Source: Candidatus Saccharimonadota bacterium
GTDB taxonomy: Bacteria; Patescibacteriota; Saccharimonadia; Saccharimonadales; JAGQNJ01
DNA length: 32,895 bases
Direction of reading: 5' to 3'
Assembly (NCBI GenBank): GCA_020428115.1
Contig: JAGQNJ010000001.1
Location: 1-32,895 of the forward strand
Positions 1 to 7,827 of the stretch are shown in pieces. Position 1 is the stretch's first letter. The number at the start of each line of letters is the position of its first letter. The position numbers and the translations under genes are program-made. A model generated the notes under the pieces. The model worked only from the letters and a program-made list of their open reading frames with translations. It did no database searches and was not told the DNA's origin.

Positions 1-793
1 TGTCGGCAAAAAGCTTAACGTGTTTAGCATATAATTCTTTGCGCTGCTCGTCTGAGAGGGTCGCCCAGGGGCTCGCCTCGGCAAACACAAACGGATCATG
101 AAACACACCACGTCCGATCATCACGCCATCAAGCTTATACTGCTCTGCTAGCTCCCGTCCTTGCTGTTTGGTCATAACATCGCCGTTAAGCACCAAAAGC
201 GTAGTGGGGGAGATAGCATCGCGCAAACGCCGTATTTCGTCCATATATTGCCACTGAGCTGGCACCTTGGACATTTGCCTGGCCGTGCGGCAATGAATAG
301 TTAACATGTTAAGTTTAAATCCAAGCAAAAACTCAATCCAGGACAAATCAACCTCCTTGCTCCCAAGTCTGGTCTTGACACTAACAGGGAAATCGCCAGC
401 AGCTTTTTGCGTCGCTCGAATAATCTCCCCTGCCAGTCCCCTATCGTCAATAAGTGCGCTGCAGCACCCCTGTTTTATAACTGTTTTGACCGGGCACCCC
501 ATATTGATGTCAACCCCAGTGAACCCCATAGTTTTGAGCTCTTTGACTGTTTTGTAATAATTGTCTGGATTTTTGCCCCAAATTTGAGCAATCAGCGGCC
601 GTTCCTTGTCGGTATGCTGTAGCTTGTGCATCAGTTTTGGGCGCCCGGGACTCTGTAGGCCATCAACATTTACAAATTCTGTAAAGAATAAATCCGGCGG
701 TGCGCAGTCAGCAATTATCTGGCGAAAGACGCTATCAGTTACGTCATCCATGGGTGCCAGCACAAAAAACGGCTTTGGCAGATTATCCAGCAC
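1..793 (-). CDS. dus: tRNA-dihydrouridine synthase, C-terminus cut by window edge
   Basis: Flavin enzyme that reduces specific uridines in the tRNA D-loop to dihydrouridine, using FMN and NADPH (family knowledge). The reading frame is open from the window edge to 793. It shows the N-terminal barrel signature LAPMDDVTDSVFRQ, then GVDINMGCPVKTVIKQGCC, where the Cys of GCP is the expected catalytic residue, then SVKTRLG and LNGDV, and GVMIGRG in the phosphate-binding region. About 264 residues are visible, so some 50-80 C-terminal residues lie outside the window. The chosen start is GTG at 793, one base after the stop of the upstream gene at 795, with AGGAG about 12 bases before it. ATG at 751 is too far into the conserved fold. 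It is probably co-transcribed with the upstream gene of unknown function. Which Dus subfamily it belongs to cannot be decided here. Confidence 0.93.
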   Translation of the reverse strand, partial: MLDNLPKPFFVLAPMDDVTDSVFRQIIADCAPPDLFFTEFVNVDGLQSPGRPKLMHKLQHTDKERPLIAQIWGKNPDNYYKTVKELKTMGFTGVDINMGCPVKTVIKQGCCSALIDDRGLAGEIIRATQKAAGDFPVSVKTRLGSKEVDLSWIEFLLGFKLNMLTIHCRTARQMSKVPAQWQYMDEIRRLRDAISPTTLLVLNGDVMTKQQGRELAEQYKLDGVMIGRGVFHDPFVFAEASPWATLSDEQRKELYAKHVKLFAD

Positions 794-794
794 G

Positions 795-1709
795 CTAGCT
801 CGCTGCTCCTGCTTGTGCAAAGCTAGCGATTAGTTCCTGGGTTGCCTTCGCGTTTTCTCTATCTTGTGCGGTTCGTCTGTTTCTATCTATTCTAAGCATT
901 GCATTAAGCCGCTCCGACCACCACACCTGACGACGCTCCTGCTCACGCTTCGCTAGTAGTAATACGAGTGGTTGATCAGCAAGTATTTCCGTTTGTTCAC
1001 CTGCTTTATAACCAAAGTGTGCAATCCTAAATGCTAGATCCCTATTACAGGCACCGAGTAGTATATCGAGGTTTTCTGGGTCTGCTAAACAAGCACCGAG
1101 GTCCTCTATTGCATCTGCAGCATATCGTGCAGCAGACTCGTTGTAGGGTTGGCCGGTCTTCATCTGTTCTGTAACTGCTGTTATCGCCGCATGCCGAACA
1201 TTAGCTGCTGCCAAATTCGCATGTAACGCACGTTGCAGACTATCTGCCACGGCTTGTGGTTTCCTCTGTTGAGCCATCTTCTTTTGGCGTTTTTGTTCAT
1301 CAGTCAATACGACCTGTCCTATACCCTCGAGTGTTAACTGCGCCTCATCACGCTCTCGTTTCCTTCGTTCGTTATTAGCACCGGCATACATAATATACCG
1401 CTCGATTGCTTCGGGCTTAGGGTCTGGCGAATAGTATCTATTTAGATCATCGAGCACTGGGACATCCATGGCACTAAGGTGTATGCCGAGATTTCTGACC
1501 TCGACTGGATCAATTGGAAGGATTTCATCAGTATTAGCAAAATCAAGCCCTCGTCTTTTGCCTCTTAATGGCTCGCTTGGATATGGCAACGCAGCACGGG
1601 CATTTAGTTGCCTCTGTTCGCGAGCATCGGGCGAGCTCATCAGGAGCTGCTGCTGCTCGGCTGTCACCTGCTCACCAGAAATACCAGGATCGATATCAGA
1701 TAGTGTCAT
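795..1709 (-). CDS. Unknown soluble protein, 304 aa
   Basis: I do not recognise a family. The protein is predicted to be soluble and largely helical. It is rich in Ala, Arg, Glu and Gln, with a basic stretch near residues 115-155 (ERRKRERDEAQL, KRQKKMAQQRK) and a second charged helix near the C-terminus. There is no signal peptide or membrane helix, and only two cysteines (CLAD, ACNRD). The ATG at 1709 is supported by a TATACT box ending 6 bases upstream, which suggests a leaderless message. Its stop is one base before the predicted GTG of the dus gene, so the two probably form one transcript. The basic helical character would fit nucleic-acid or ribosome association, but this is only a guess. 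Confidence 0.8.
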   Translation of the reverse strand: MTLSDIDPGISGEQVTAEQQQLLMSSPDAREQRQLNARAALPYPSEPLRGKRRGLDFANTDEILPIDPVEVRNLGIHLSAMDVPVLDDLNRYYSPDPKPEAIERYIMYAGANNERRKRERDEAQLTLEGIGQVVLTDEQKRQKKMAQQRKPQAVADSLQRALHANLAAANVRHAAITAVTEQMKTGQPYNESAARYAADAIEDLGACLADPENLDILLGACNRDLAFRIAHFGYKAGEQTEILADQPLVLLLAKREQERRQVWWSERLNAMLRIDRNRRTAQDRENAKATQELIASFAQAGAAS

Positions 1710-1715
1710 AGTATT

Positions 1716-1721
1716 AGTATA
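1716..1721 (-). promoter_or_regulatory. -10 box of the 304-aa gene (leaderless start)
   Basis: TATACT on the minus strand, followed by six bases and the ATG at 1709. The expected transcription start falls on or next to the A of ATG, and no Shine-Dalgarno sequence is seen. Confidence 0.6.
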
Positions 1722-1734
1722 CCTTGTTTATCAA

Positions 1735-2043
1735 TTACGAGGCACGGCTCTGTTTGCCTGCTTTGGCCTCTGTGCGTATACGTCGTAGTGCCTCTAGACC
1801 AACAACCCGAGCATCATCATCCAGCTTCCAGTCTTTGGCTGTTTCACGACCTGGAACATTTGGGTGTGGCATAGTTGGCAAAGTTTCGCCGAGATCTTCT
1901 GCTGGGACCTCTGAAACAACAACCCCTTCATAGATATCATGAGGCATTTCGGCATCCTGCTTGCTACCACGTGGATACCTCGGCTGATTCACCCCAGTGT
2001 ATGAGGGAACTATTTCGCCTTCGTGTTCATGAAAGGTATTCAT
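1735..2043 (-). CDS. Unknown small soluble protein, 102 aa
   Basis: No recognised family. It is a polar, charged protein with no membrane segment and no cysteine. The first 60 residues are rich in Pro, Glu and Asp (GEIVPSYTG, EVPAEDLGETLP) and probably disordered. The end is a basic amphipathic stretch (ARVVGLEALRRIRTEAKAGKQ). It has its own extended -10 promoter with 6 bases to the ATG. Its stop is only 25 bases upstream of the next gene's start, although that gene has its own -10 box inside the gap. The neighbour downstream is also uncharacterised, so context gives no function. Confidence 0.7.
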   Translation of the reverse strand: MNTFHEHEGEIVPSYTGVNQPRYPRGSKQDAEMPHDIYEGVVVSEVPAEDLGETLPTMPHPNVPGRETAKDWKLDDDARVVGLEALRRIRTEAKAGKQSRAS

Positions 2044-2049
2044 AATTGT

Positions 2050-2058
2050 ATTATATCA
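2050..2058 (-). promoter_or_regulatory. Extended -10 promoter of the 102-aa gene
   Basis: On the minus strand TGA precedes a perfect TATAAT (2050-2055), giving an extended -10. Six bases separate it from the ATG at 2043, so the transcript is predicted to be leaderless. Confidence 0.65.
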
Positions 2059-2096
2059 CGATTATTAGTATTTTACAATAGCCTGTCGCGTTCGGC

Positions 2097-3197
2097 TTAT
2101 TCCCAGCGGAAAGTTTTGAATGCAATAACGTAGATGACGACAGTCCATATGCCAATAACTAGCAACTGTGGGCCAAGATCGAATATAGTTTGCCCTTCTG
2201 TTAGGATACGGCGCAACCCCTCAACGACAGGAGTAAGAGGTATGAACTGGGTCACCTTTTGTAGCCACAACGGCATAAGGAACACTGGGAAGAATACGCC
2301 AGATAGGAACATCATCGGGAAGCTCACCAGGTTAGATAATGGCGCCGCCTGGTTTGCGTCTTTGGCCCAGCCAGCAATCGCCATACCAAAACCAAATAAA
2401 CAGGCCGTAGAGATAATGACAAATGTAATAAACGATAGGTAGTCACCCCTCATGTTGAATTTGAAGAACACAAGTGCGGTCACGAACATCAAGGCAACGG
2501 ATATGAGCCCAACAAATATTCTATTGAGTGCTGTGGCGCTAATGATTTGCCATGGACGAATTGGCGCTACCTGCATGCGACGGAGACTTCCGGCCTTTTT
2601 ATCACCGGTAAAACCCTCGCTCATGCTAAAAATACCCAGGCTCAGTATCGAGAATCCGATAAGACCTGCTAGGGTGTAGTCGAACCGAGTAAGATTCGCC
2701 GTCTGAAGTGTCCGCGTTTCTAGGGTAAATGGTGCTTCGGTCTGTACAAATTGGCTATTAATGCCATCGAGTGTTGACTGCAGAACTGCTTGGAAGGTAG
2801 CCGCCAGCTGCTCGTCACCTTCGTCGTAATAGGTTATAACTACGCCGTTGGGCACACCAGACTGGTCTATTTCGCCGAAACCTGATGGCAGTTCAATGAT
2901 GCCATCTATTTCGCTGCGACCTAGCTTTTCTTTGGCCTGATCAAAGGTTACGTTCTCTTGGAGCTTGAATATATCCCCCTCTTTGAGCCCATCAACAAAC
3001 TGGTTCGAAAACTGCGTTTGCGCGCTGTTGATAATTACAACGTCAAAACGCGGAGTGTCGTTGCGACCAAAGATCGTGCCGAACACTAGCAGAAATATGA
3101 GCGGAAACAAAAAGGTAAAAAACAGCGCTACTTTATCCCTAAAATAACGTCGTGTGAATGCCTTGGTGAGCTCCCAAACTGTACGAATATCACGCAT
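2097..3197 (-). CDS. ABC-2 type transporter permease
   Basis: Membrane subunit of an ABC exporter of the ABC-2 family. One helix lies near residues 22-45 (ALFFTFLFPLIFLLVFG). A large extracytoplasmic domain covers about residues 46-170. Five C-terminal helices follow (LAGLIGFSILSLGIFSMSEG, FVGLISVALMFVTALVFF, a FITFVIISTACLFGFGMAIAG region, PMMFLSGVFFPVFLMP, LLVIGIWTVVIYVIAF). Length (366 aa) and the FFPVFLMPLWLQ...FIPLTP pattern near the end fit the family. It starts one base after the ATPase gene stops, so the two are translationally linked. The substrate cannot be read from the sequence; drug, lipid or polysaccharide export are the usual options. Confidence 0.9.
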   Translation of the reverse strand: MRDIRTVWELTKAFTRRYFRDKVALFFTFLFPLIFLLVFGTIFGRNDTPRFDVVIINSAQTQFSNQFVDGLKEGDIFKLQENVTFDQAKEKLGRSEIDGIIELPSGFGEIDQSGVPNGVVITYYDEGDEQLAATFQAVLQSTLDGINSQFVQTEAPFTLETRTLQTANLTRFDYTLAGLIGFSILSLGIFSMSEGFTGDKKAGSLRRMQVAPIRPWQIISATALNRIFVGLISVALMFVTALVFFKFNMRGDYLSFITFVIISTACLFGFGMAIAGWAKDANQAAPLSNLVSFPMMFLSGVFFPVFLMPLWLQKVTQFIPLTPVVEGLRRILTEGQTIFDLGPQLLVIGIWTVVIYVIAFKTFRWE

Positions 3198-3198
3198 G

Positions 3199-3957
3199 CT
3201 ATTCCCGCAAATCCTTTCCTGTCAGATCAATAAATACATCTTCTAGATCGGCCTGCTCAACTTTGCGAGATTTTTTGAAACCTCTTTTGAGCAATGCCTT
3301 GATGAGGTGCTCGGGTGTATCAAGGGCTATGATTTTGCCATTATCCATAATTGCTACCCGATCACAGAGTAATTGTGCCTCTTCCATATAATGGCTCGTC
3401 AGTACAACAGTAATACCCTTCTCGCGTATCGATTGCACAAGCTCCCATAAGTTTCGGCGAGCCTGAGGGTCAAGCCCCGTAGTTGGCTCGTCCAGGAATA
3501 GCACTTTGGGTTTATTAACCAGCGCAGATGCAACACTAAAACGCTGTTTTTGGCCACCGGAGAGTGTATCGACATATGCCTTGGCTTTGTCATGCAAGTT
3601 GACATCCTTGAGGAGCGTATCGGGGTGGACGCGCTGATGATACATACTGCCGAACATCCGCAGTAGCTCACGAAGCGTCAGCTTGTCAAAAAAGCTCGAA
3701 CTTTGCAGCTGCACACCAATCACTTGTTTGACTTTATGCGGTTGCGTCTTGACATCAATTCCATCAAGCGTGACCACACCCCCGTCTATCGGGCGCAGGG
3801 CCTCTATCATTTCTAGCGTTGTAGTTTTACCAGCACCATTTGGGCCAAGTATTCCGAATACTTCACCCTTTTTGACCTCAAAGCTCACGCCTTTGACAAC
3901 TGTTTTGTTGCCATAGCGTTTCTTGAGATTTTGTACACTGAGAATAGTATCTGACAC
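3199..3957 (-). CDS. ABC transporter ATP-binding protein
   Basis: ATPase subunit partnering the ABC-2 permease immediately downstream. Walker A is GPNGAGKTT near residues 38-46. The Q-loop is in VIGVQLQSSSFFDKLT, the signature is LSGGQKQRFSVA near residue 133, Walker B is VLFLDEPTTGLDP, and the H-loop is LTSHYMEEA. The length of 252 aa is short for the family, whose members often run to about 300 aa. The start is GTG at 3957. An extended -10 box (TGG then TATAAT) ends 11 bases upstream, predicting a leader of only about 4 bases. The terminator of the upstream small gene lies directly before this promoter. Confidence 0.95.
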   Translation of the reverse strand: MSDTILSVQNLKKRYGNKTVVKGVSFEVKKGEVFGILGPNGAGKTTTLEMIEALRPIDGGVVTLDGIDVKTQPHKVKQVIGVQLQSSSFFDKLTLRELLRMFGSMYHQRVHPDTLLKDVNLHDKAKAYVDTLSGGQKQRFSVASALVNKPKVLFLDEPTTGLDPQARRNLWELVQSIREKGITVVLTSHYMEEAQLLCDRVAIMDNGKIIALDTPEHLIKALLKRGFKKSRKVEQADLEDVFIDLTGKDLRE

Positions 3958-3968
3958 AGTAATTACCT

Positions 3969-3977
3969 ATTATACCA
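3969..3977 (-). promoter_or_regulatory. Extended -10 promoter of the ABC operon
   Basis: Minus strand TGG followed by TATAAT (3969-3974). No good -35 is visible because the space is taken by the upstream terminator hairpin. Confidence 0.65.
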
Positions 3978-3980
3978 AAT

Positions 3981-4012
3981 ATAAAAGCGCCCTAGATAAC
4001 CAGGGCGCTTCT
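3981..4012 (-). terminator. Rho-independent terminator of the 64-aa gene
   Basis: An 8-bp perfect stem AGCGCCCT (3986-3993) with AGGGCGCT (4002-4009), followed on the minus strand by TTTTATATTT. It lies 22 bases after the stop of the 64-aa gene. Confidence 0.85.
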
Positions 4013-4033
4013 TTGATTGTCAATCGTGATCGA

Positions 4034-4228
4034 CTAACCCTTTTTAACAGTCAAGAAACCGTTGCGTGGGTTTTCTGTTACGACGTAACCGCTTGGTAGA
4101 TCGCAGCCTTCTGGTCGCTCATCTTTACTGAAGTAATAGATGGTTTGCTGCTTGCCGCCACGTAGTGTAACGTCTTTGCTGTTTAGATAGTATGTAACAC
4201 CCTTACTATTTGTGTGCTTGTAAGCCAT
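4034..4228 (-). CDS. Small basic protein, 64 aa, unknown
   Basis: Short conserved-looking protein starting MAYKHTNSKGVTYYLNSKDV. It contains a Thr/Tyr-rich beta-like pattern (TIYYFSKDERP) and a basic end (GFLTVKKG). It has one cysteine and no membrane segment. It is transcribed alone, with a well-formed promoter, a purine-rich leader containing GGGAG, and a strong terminator, so it is very probably a real and well-expressed gene. Small proteins of this look occur in Saccharibacteria, but I know of no assigned function. Confidence 0.8.
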   Translation of the reverse strand: MAYKHTNSKGVTYYLNSKDVTLRGGKQQTIYYFSKDERPEGCDLPSGYVVTENPRNGFLTVKKG

Positions 4229-4268
4229 TGTAGACTCTCTCCCTCTTTAGGTTTACCTTAGTACCCCT

Positions 4269-4298
4269 ACCATACTCTGAGCTCATTTCCTTTGTCAA
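4269..4298 (-). promoter_or_regulatory. Promoter of the 64-aa gene
   Basis: Perfect TTGACA (4293-4298 read on the minus strand), an 18-base spacer, then TATGGT (4269-4274). The leader is about 35 bases and carries GAGGGAGAGAG as ribosome binding site. This is one of the few genes here with a classical leader. Confidence 0.75.
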
Positions 4299-4453
4299 CC
4301 CTGTTATCGGTATTTTTGAAAACTGTCGGCGCAAATCACATACATTTACAGAGAAGCCCTGATTAAATAGCGGTTTGGGCATTGCCTAGACATACGCTTA
4401 TGCTTTACACTGTTAGACATAAGTAAACTAACACGCAAATAGGGGTGTAATGT

Positions 4454-4999
4454 ATGGATATTCAGCGCGCTAACCGTCCAAGCCAAAATTCTCAGGCTAG
4501 TGCAAGTACAAATGGCGGTCGTAAAAAACAAAAGTGGGTCGGAGCTATCAAGGTAACTTCAGTGATACTACTGTTTTCTATCACTATTTTGCTCGTGGCC
4601 GTGCTTGCTTACACTGTTATGAACCGCAAGAACGATACTACAGAGGCATCGTTGGTCGATACTTCTAAGTACCAGGCTGTGTTCCTTGTAAACCAACAAT
4701 TACCATATTTTGGTAAGATCGTTGCTCTGAACTCAGAATACATGGTGCTGGATGATATCTACTACCTACAGATCAACCAGTCGGTACAACCAGGCCAAGA
4801 GAATCAGCCACAAGATATCACGCTGGTTAAACTCGGTTGTGAATTGCACGGACCGCAAGATCGTATGGTAATTAACACCGACCAAGTGTTCTTCTGGGAG
4901 AACCTCAAAGATAATGGCAACGACAGTAAGGTCACTGCTGCTATCCAACAATTCCAGGAGCAAAATCCAAACGGTCTACAGTGTAAGACCACAAACTAG
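4454..4999 (+). CDS. Membrane-anchored protein with extracytoplasmic domain, 181 aa
   Basis: The first ~35 residues are polar and basic (GGRKKQKWVG). One strong helix follows at about 37-58 (SVILLFSITILLVAVLAYTV), then a polar domain of about 120 residues, so the bulk is predicted to face outside. The outer domain has a repeated hydrophobic-turn pattern (YQAVFLVNQQLPYFGKIVAL, YMVLDDIYYLQI) and two cysteines (LGCELHG, LQCKTTN) that could form a disulfide. I do not recognise a named family. AGGGG lies 9 bases before the ATG. A terminator follows the stop, so it is probably a single-gene transcript. Confidence 0.85.
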   Translation: MDIQRANRPSQNSQASASTNGGRKKQKWVGAIKVTSVILLFSITILLVAVLAYTVMNRKNDTTEASLVDTSKYQAVFLVNQQLPYFGKIVALNSEYMVLDDIYYLQINQSVQPGQENQPQDITLVKLGCELHGPQDRMVINTDQVFFWENLKDNGNDSKVTAAIQQFQEQNPNGLQCKTTN

Positions 5000-5021
5000 C
5001 CTGCAAATTCCAAGGCTGCAT

Positions 5022-5058
5022 ACGCCCCCAATCCACAGTGAGAGGGGGCGTTATATTT
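5022..5058 (+). terminator. Rho-independent terminator of the 181-aa gene
   Basis: Perfect 8-bp stem ACGCCCCC (5022-5029) with GGGGGCGT (5044-5051), 14-base loop, then a T-rich tail. Confidence 0.85.
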
Positions 5059-5070
5059 CTGCGTATTTCC

Positions 5071-5676
5071 CTAGTCTTGGCGAATCGTAAACCGAGCCCA
5101 GCGCTGCGTAATAAACCGAAACACAAAGAGTACAAAAAAGATACCGGCTAGCACCAAGCTCCAGCCTGCAAGATCTGGTGACCAGCGAGGTGGTTCAAAA
5201 TCAAACTTGTATAGAGCATCTGGTATAGGCTGTTCCTTGGCACCGTTTTCGGCAACGTACTGCTCGATACACGGGACTCGTGGTCCGCCAGACGTACTTG
5301 CGGGATACAATGCCTCACAATGTGCCTGTGCTGCTGTATAGATATTGGAATTAACCTGTTCAACGCGCGCCTTCTCTGCCGCAACAAGCCGTTCGTATCG
5401 ATACTTGAGCTGCACGGGCTGTTGAACACCTGTGCCTGAGGATAGATCGGTATTCATATGTGCATAGACGTATTCGCGAAGCTCTTTTAGCGCCGCCTCG
5501 ACATCACCATTTTGCTCGTCAACCGCTAATACCTGATCACGCAGTCGTATCGCCTGAAGGTTATTAGCTCTGAGTGCAAATATTGCCACCCCTGTAAAGA
5601 ATAAAAAGGCACCCAGAAAATACCAATAACTCAGGGGTGGTATCCGCTGCCAAACAGATTGTTGTGACTTTTTCAT
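5071..5676 (-). CDS. Two-helix membrane protein with central outer domain, 201 aa
   Basis: Unknown family. One helix lies near the N-terminus (YWYFLGAFLFFTGVAIFAL) and one near the C-terminus (WSLVLAGIFFVLFVFRFI). Between them is a domain of about 120 residues rich in Ala and Glu that is probably helical (DVEAALKELREYVYAHMN, YRYERLVAAEKARVEQVN). It has two cysteines (AHCEALYP, RVPCIEQY) suited to a disulfide. Both short tails should be cytoplasmic. I choose the ATG at 5676 (MKKSQQS). The longer frame to 5754 starts with an implausible peptide and would overlap the promoter area of the divergent murC-like gene. It is convergent with the 181-aa gene, separated by that gene's terminator. Confidence 0.8.
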   Translation of the reverse strand: MKKSQQSVWQRIPPLSYWYFLGAFLFFTGVAIFALRANNLQAIRLRDQVLAVDEQNGDVEAALKELREYVYAHMNTDLSSGTGVQQPVQLKYRYERLVAAEKARVEQVNSNIYTAAQAHCEALYPASTSGGPRVPCIEQYVAENGAKEQPIPDALYKFDFEPPRWSPDLAGWSLVLAGIFFVLFVFRFITQRWARFTIRQD

Positions 5677-5764
5677 TACTCTTATGGTAAACCGTTTTTT
5701 TACTTCAGTACAGTCAAAAGCCCAAGCGACAAAACCTGAGCCCCCTCCGTGCACTACAGTACTA

Positions 5765-5794
5765 TTTACAGCTCACAGACGGTCGGTGTAAGCT
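5765..5794 (+). promoter_or_regulatory. Promoter of the MurC-like gene
   Basis: TTTACA (5765-5770), 18-base spacer, TAAGCT (5789-5794), then six bases to the ATG at 5801. The -10 is weak, but the spacing matches the leaderless pattern seen throughout the window. Confidence 0.45.
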
Positions 5795-5800
5795 GAATAG

Positions 5801-7120
5801 ATGGCGAATACGAAACACAGAATGCATATTTTCTTCAGCGGCATTGGTGGTACTGCTATTGGCCCTCTCGCACTTATTGCCAAGCAGGCTGGATACACAG
5901 TATCCGGCTCAGACAAGCAAGATTCGCAGTATATCGAGTACCTAAAAAAGCACGGAATCCATGATATCCATATTGGTCAGACCAATCAGGCAATTGCCGC
6001 TGTGCACCAAAAACAACCAATTGACTGGTTCGTGTATTCATCGGCTGTAGAAAAAGAGGATAACAAGCATCCAGAGCTTGAGTTTATCAAAGAACAGGCT
6101 ATCAAATACAGCAAACGTGACGAGCTCCTGAATCAAATTCTTGCCGATAAGAAACTACGCCTGCTGGCTATTGCAGGTACACATGGCAAGACCACTACCA
6201 CCGCAATGATGATATGGCTTTTTAAGCAGCTCGGGCTACCTGCGAGTCATTCTGTTGGTGCCAAAATTAGCTTTGGTGATATGGGGCATTACCAGCCGGG
6301 TTCAGAGTATTTTATATATGAGGCGGACGAGTTCGATCGCAATTTCTTGGCATTTGAGCCGTATAAAAGCCTTATTACTGGTGTTAGTTGGGATCATCAC
6401 GAAATTTTCCCAACCCGTGAAGATTACCAGGAAGCCTTCAAAGAATTTATTAGTCAGAGTAGCTGGACGTATCTGTGGCAGGATGATGCGGACTATCTTG
6501 ATCTGGCTGGCAGCACGCATATATCTATTCTCGACCCTGCCGAAGCAGAACGGACAGATTTACAACTCCCTGGCGCCTACAATCGGTTGGATGCATGGCT
6601 GGTCATCGAGGCGGTACACGAAATCACAAATGAACCGCTACCGCGCCTTGTAGAATTGATGAATGGTTTCCCTGGGCTACAACGGCGCATGGAACAGATT
6701 ATTCCCAACCTCTATAGCGATTATGCGCATACCCCAGAGAAAATACGTGGCGGACTAAGTGTGGCTTTGGAGCTGGCTGCAATAAAGGGTCAAAATGTTG
6801 TTGTTGTGTACGAACCTCTTACAAATCGTCGGCAACACTACATGATTGACGACTACAAAGATTGCTTTGCTGGGGCACGTAAGGTGTACTGGATACCTAG
6901 CTATCTTGCTCGAGAGGATCCAGGGCAACGTATTATTCCTCCAAGCGAAATGATTACACACCTCAGCGACCCAACTATTGCCACCCCAATGAAACGTAAC
7001 GCAGAACTCAAGGCAGCTATTCAAAAACACCTCGACGCAGGCGACATGGTTGTTGCAATGGCAGGTGGTGGTGGCGATAGCCTAGATGAGTGGATCAGAG
7101 CCGAGTTTAAGCCCGCCTAA
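5801..7120 (+). CDS. murC: MurC-like ligase (UDP-N-acetylmuramate–L-alanine ligase or Mpl relative)
   Basis: Cytoplasmic ATP-dependent ligase that adds the first amino acid to UDP-MurNAc in peptidoglycan synthesis (family knowledge). The N-terminal Rossmann domain has the MurC/Mpl pattern FFSGIGGTAIGPLA and GYTVSGSDKQDSQ. The central domain has the P-loop AGTHGKTTTTAMM near residue 125 and EADEFDRNF. The C-terminal domain begins near YSDYAHTPEKIRGGL. The length of 439 aa is normal for MurC. In MurC the last motif is usually His-His-Pro, whereas here it reads AHTP, as in MurE, so the exact substrate is less certain. The gene stands alone and its stop overlaps the convergent SDR gene by four bases (CTAA). 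There is no ribosome binding site. Confidence 0.82.
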   Translation: MANTKHRMHIFFSGIGGTAIGPLALIAKQAGYTVSGSDKQDSQYIEYLKKHGIHDIHIGQTNQAIAAVHQKQPIDWFVYSSAVEKEDNKHPELEFIKEQAIKYSKRDELLNQILADKKLRLLAIAGTHGKTTTTAMMIWLFKQLGLPASHSVGAKISFGDMGHYQPGSEYFIYEADEFDRNFLAFEPYKSLITGVSWDHHEIFPTREDYQEAFKEFISQSSWTYLWQDDADYLDLAGSTHISILDPAEAERTDLQLPGAYNRLDAWLVIEAVHEITNEPLPRLVELMNGFPGLQRRMEQIIPNLYSDYAHTPEKIRGGLSVALELAAIKGQNVVVVYEPLTNRRQHYMIDDYKDCFAGARKVYWIPSYLAREDPGQRIIPPSEMITHLSDPTIATPMKRNAELKAAIQKHLDAGDMVVAMAGGGGDSLDEWIRAEFKPA

Positions 7121-7827
7121 AGCAAGGCACGCTTACCACTGTTGGTAAAGCATTTTCCCGAATCAACGCTCTTCAACTTTGCAACCGTCTTAAGAATTGC
7201 CTCTGATGCTTCATCTGGTGATTGCGCGCCCCGTTGATTCATTGCCGTGTGAACACTACCTGGGTCGATAGCAAATACCATGGCATTATGTGGGGCCAAT
7301 TCATGCGCCAAGTCACGCGTCATCATATTCAGCGCGACTTTGCTGGCCGCGTAACCATAATTATTGTAGTTACCGTCTTCATCACGATGTGTAAACGATG
7401 CGCGGTACGAAGAAATATTAATAACCTTTGCATTTGCAAGCAGCGGTACGAAGGTCTGCACCACCATGATTGGCGCGATCGTGTTAACGTCAAACATCTC
7501 TAATAGCTCTGTACGCTGCAGATGACCAAGCTGTGTGGTACTTGGTTTATGCATACCAGGTGAGTCATGGTTAATGCCTGCGTTATTGATAAGTAGCGCT
7601 AGACTATCCGTCTTTGCGCTAATTGCCTGGTAGGCAGTTTGTATGGATGTACTATCAGTAACATCCATAGTGAGTTTGTGTAGGTGCGGGTGGTTGAGTT
7701 GCGCGAGCGGCTCGTCGTCCTTCAGCGCACGATAGGTTGCAAACACCTCATACCCTTGACCAAGCAGGTTTTGCACAAACCCAAAGCCCAGTCCCCGACT
7801 CGCGCCAGTGACTACTGCCGTTTTCAT
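7117..7827 (-). CDS. Short-chain dehydrogenase/reductase (SDR)
   Basis: NAD(P)-dependent oxidoreductase of the classical SDR fold; substrate unknown. The cofactor motif TGASRGLGFGF is at residues 8-18, NNAG near residue 80, the catalytic Ser in INISSYRASF, and Tyr/Lys in YGYAASKVALN. The proline-glycine element AIDPGSVHTAMN follows. At 236 aa it is of normal size. It is the last gene of a four-gene operon and overlaps the Nudix gene by four bases (ATGA), so translation is probably coupled. Its partners handle nucleotides and tRNA modification, which does not point to a particular substrate. Confidence 0.93.
   Translation of the reverse strand: MKTAVVTGASRGLGFGFVQNLLGQGYEVFATYRALKDDEPLAQLNHPHLHKLTMDVTDSTSIQTAYQAISAKTDSLALLINNAGINHDSPGMHKPSTTQLGHLQRTELLEMFDVNTIAPIMVVQTFVPLLANAKVINISSYRASFTHRDEDGNYNNYGYAASKVALNMMTRDLAHELAPHNAMVFAIDPGSVHTAMNQRGAQSPDEASEAILKTVAKLKSVDSGKCFTNSGKRALL

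Noticed and set aside
306..557. Plus-strand frames opposite the dus gene
   Set aside because: Shadows of the minus-strand Dus frame, which runs through the window edge and has all family motifs.
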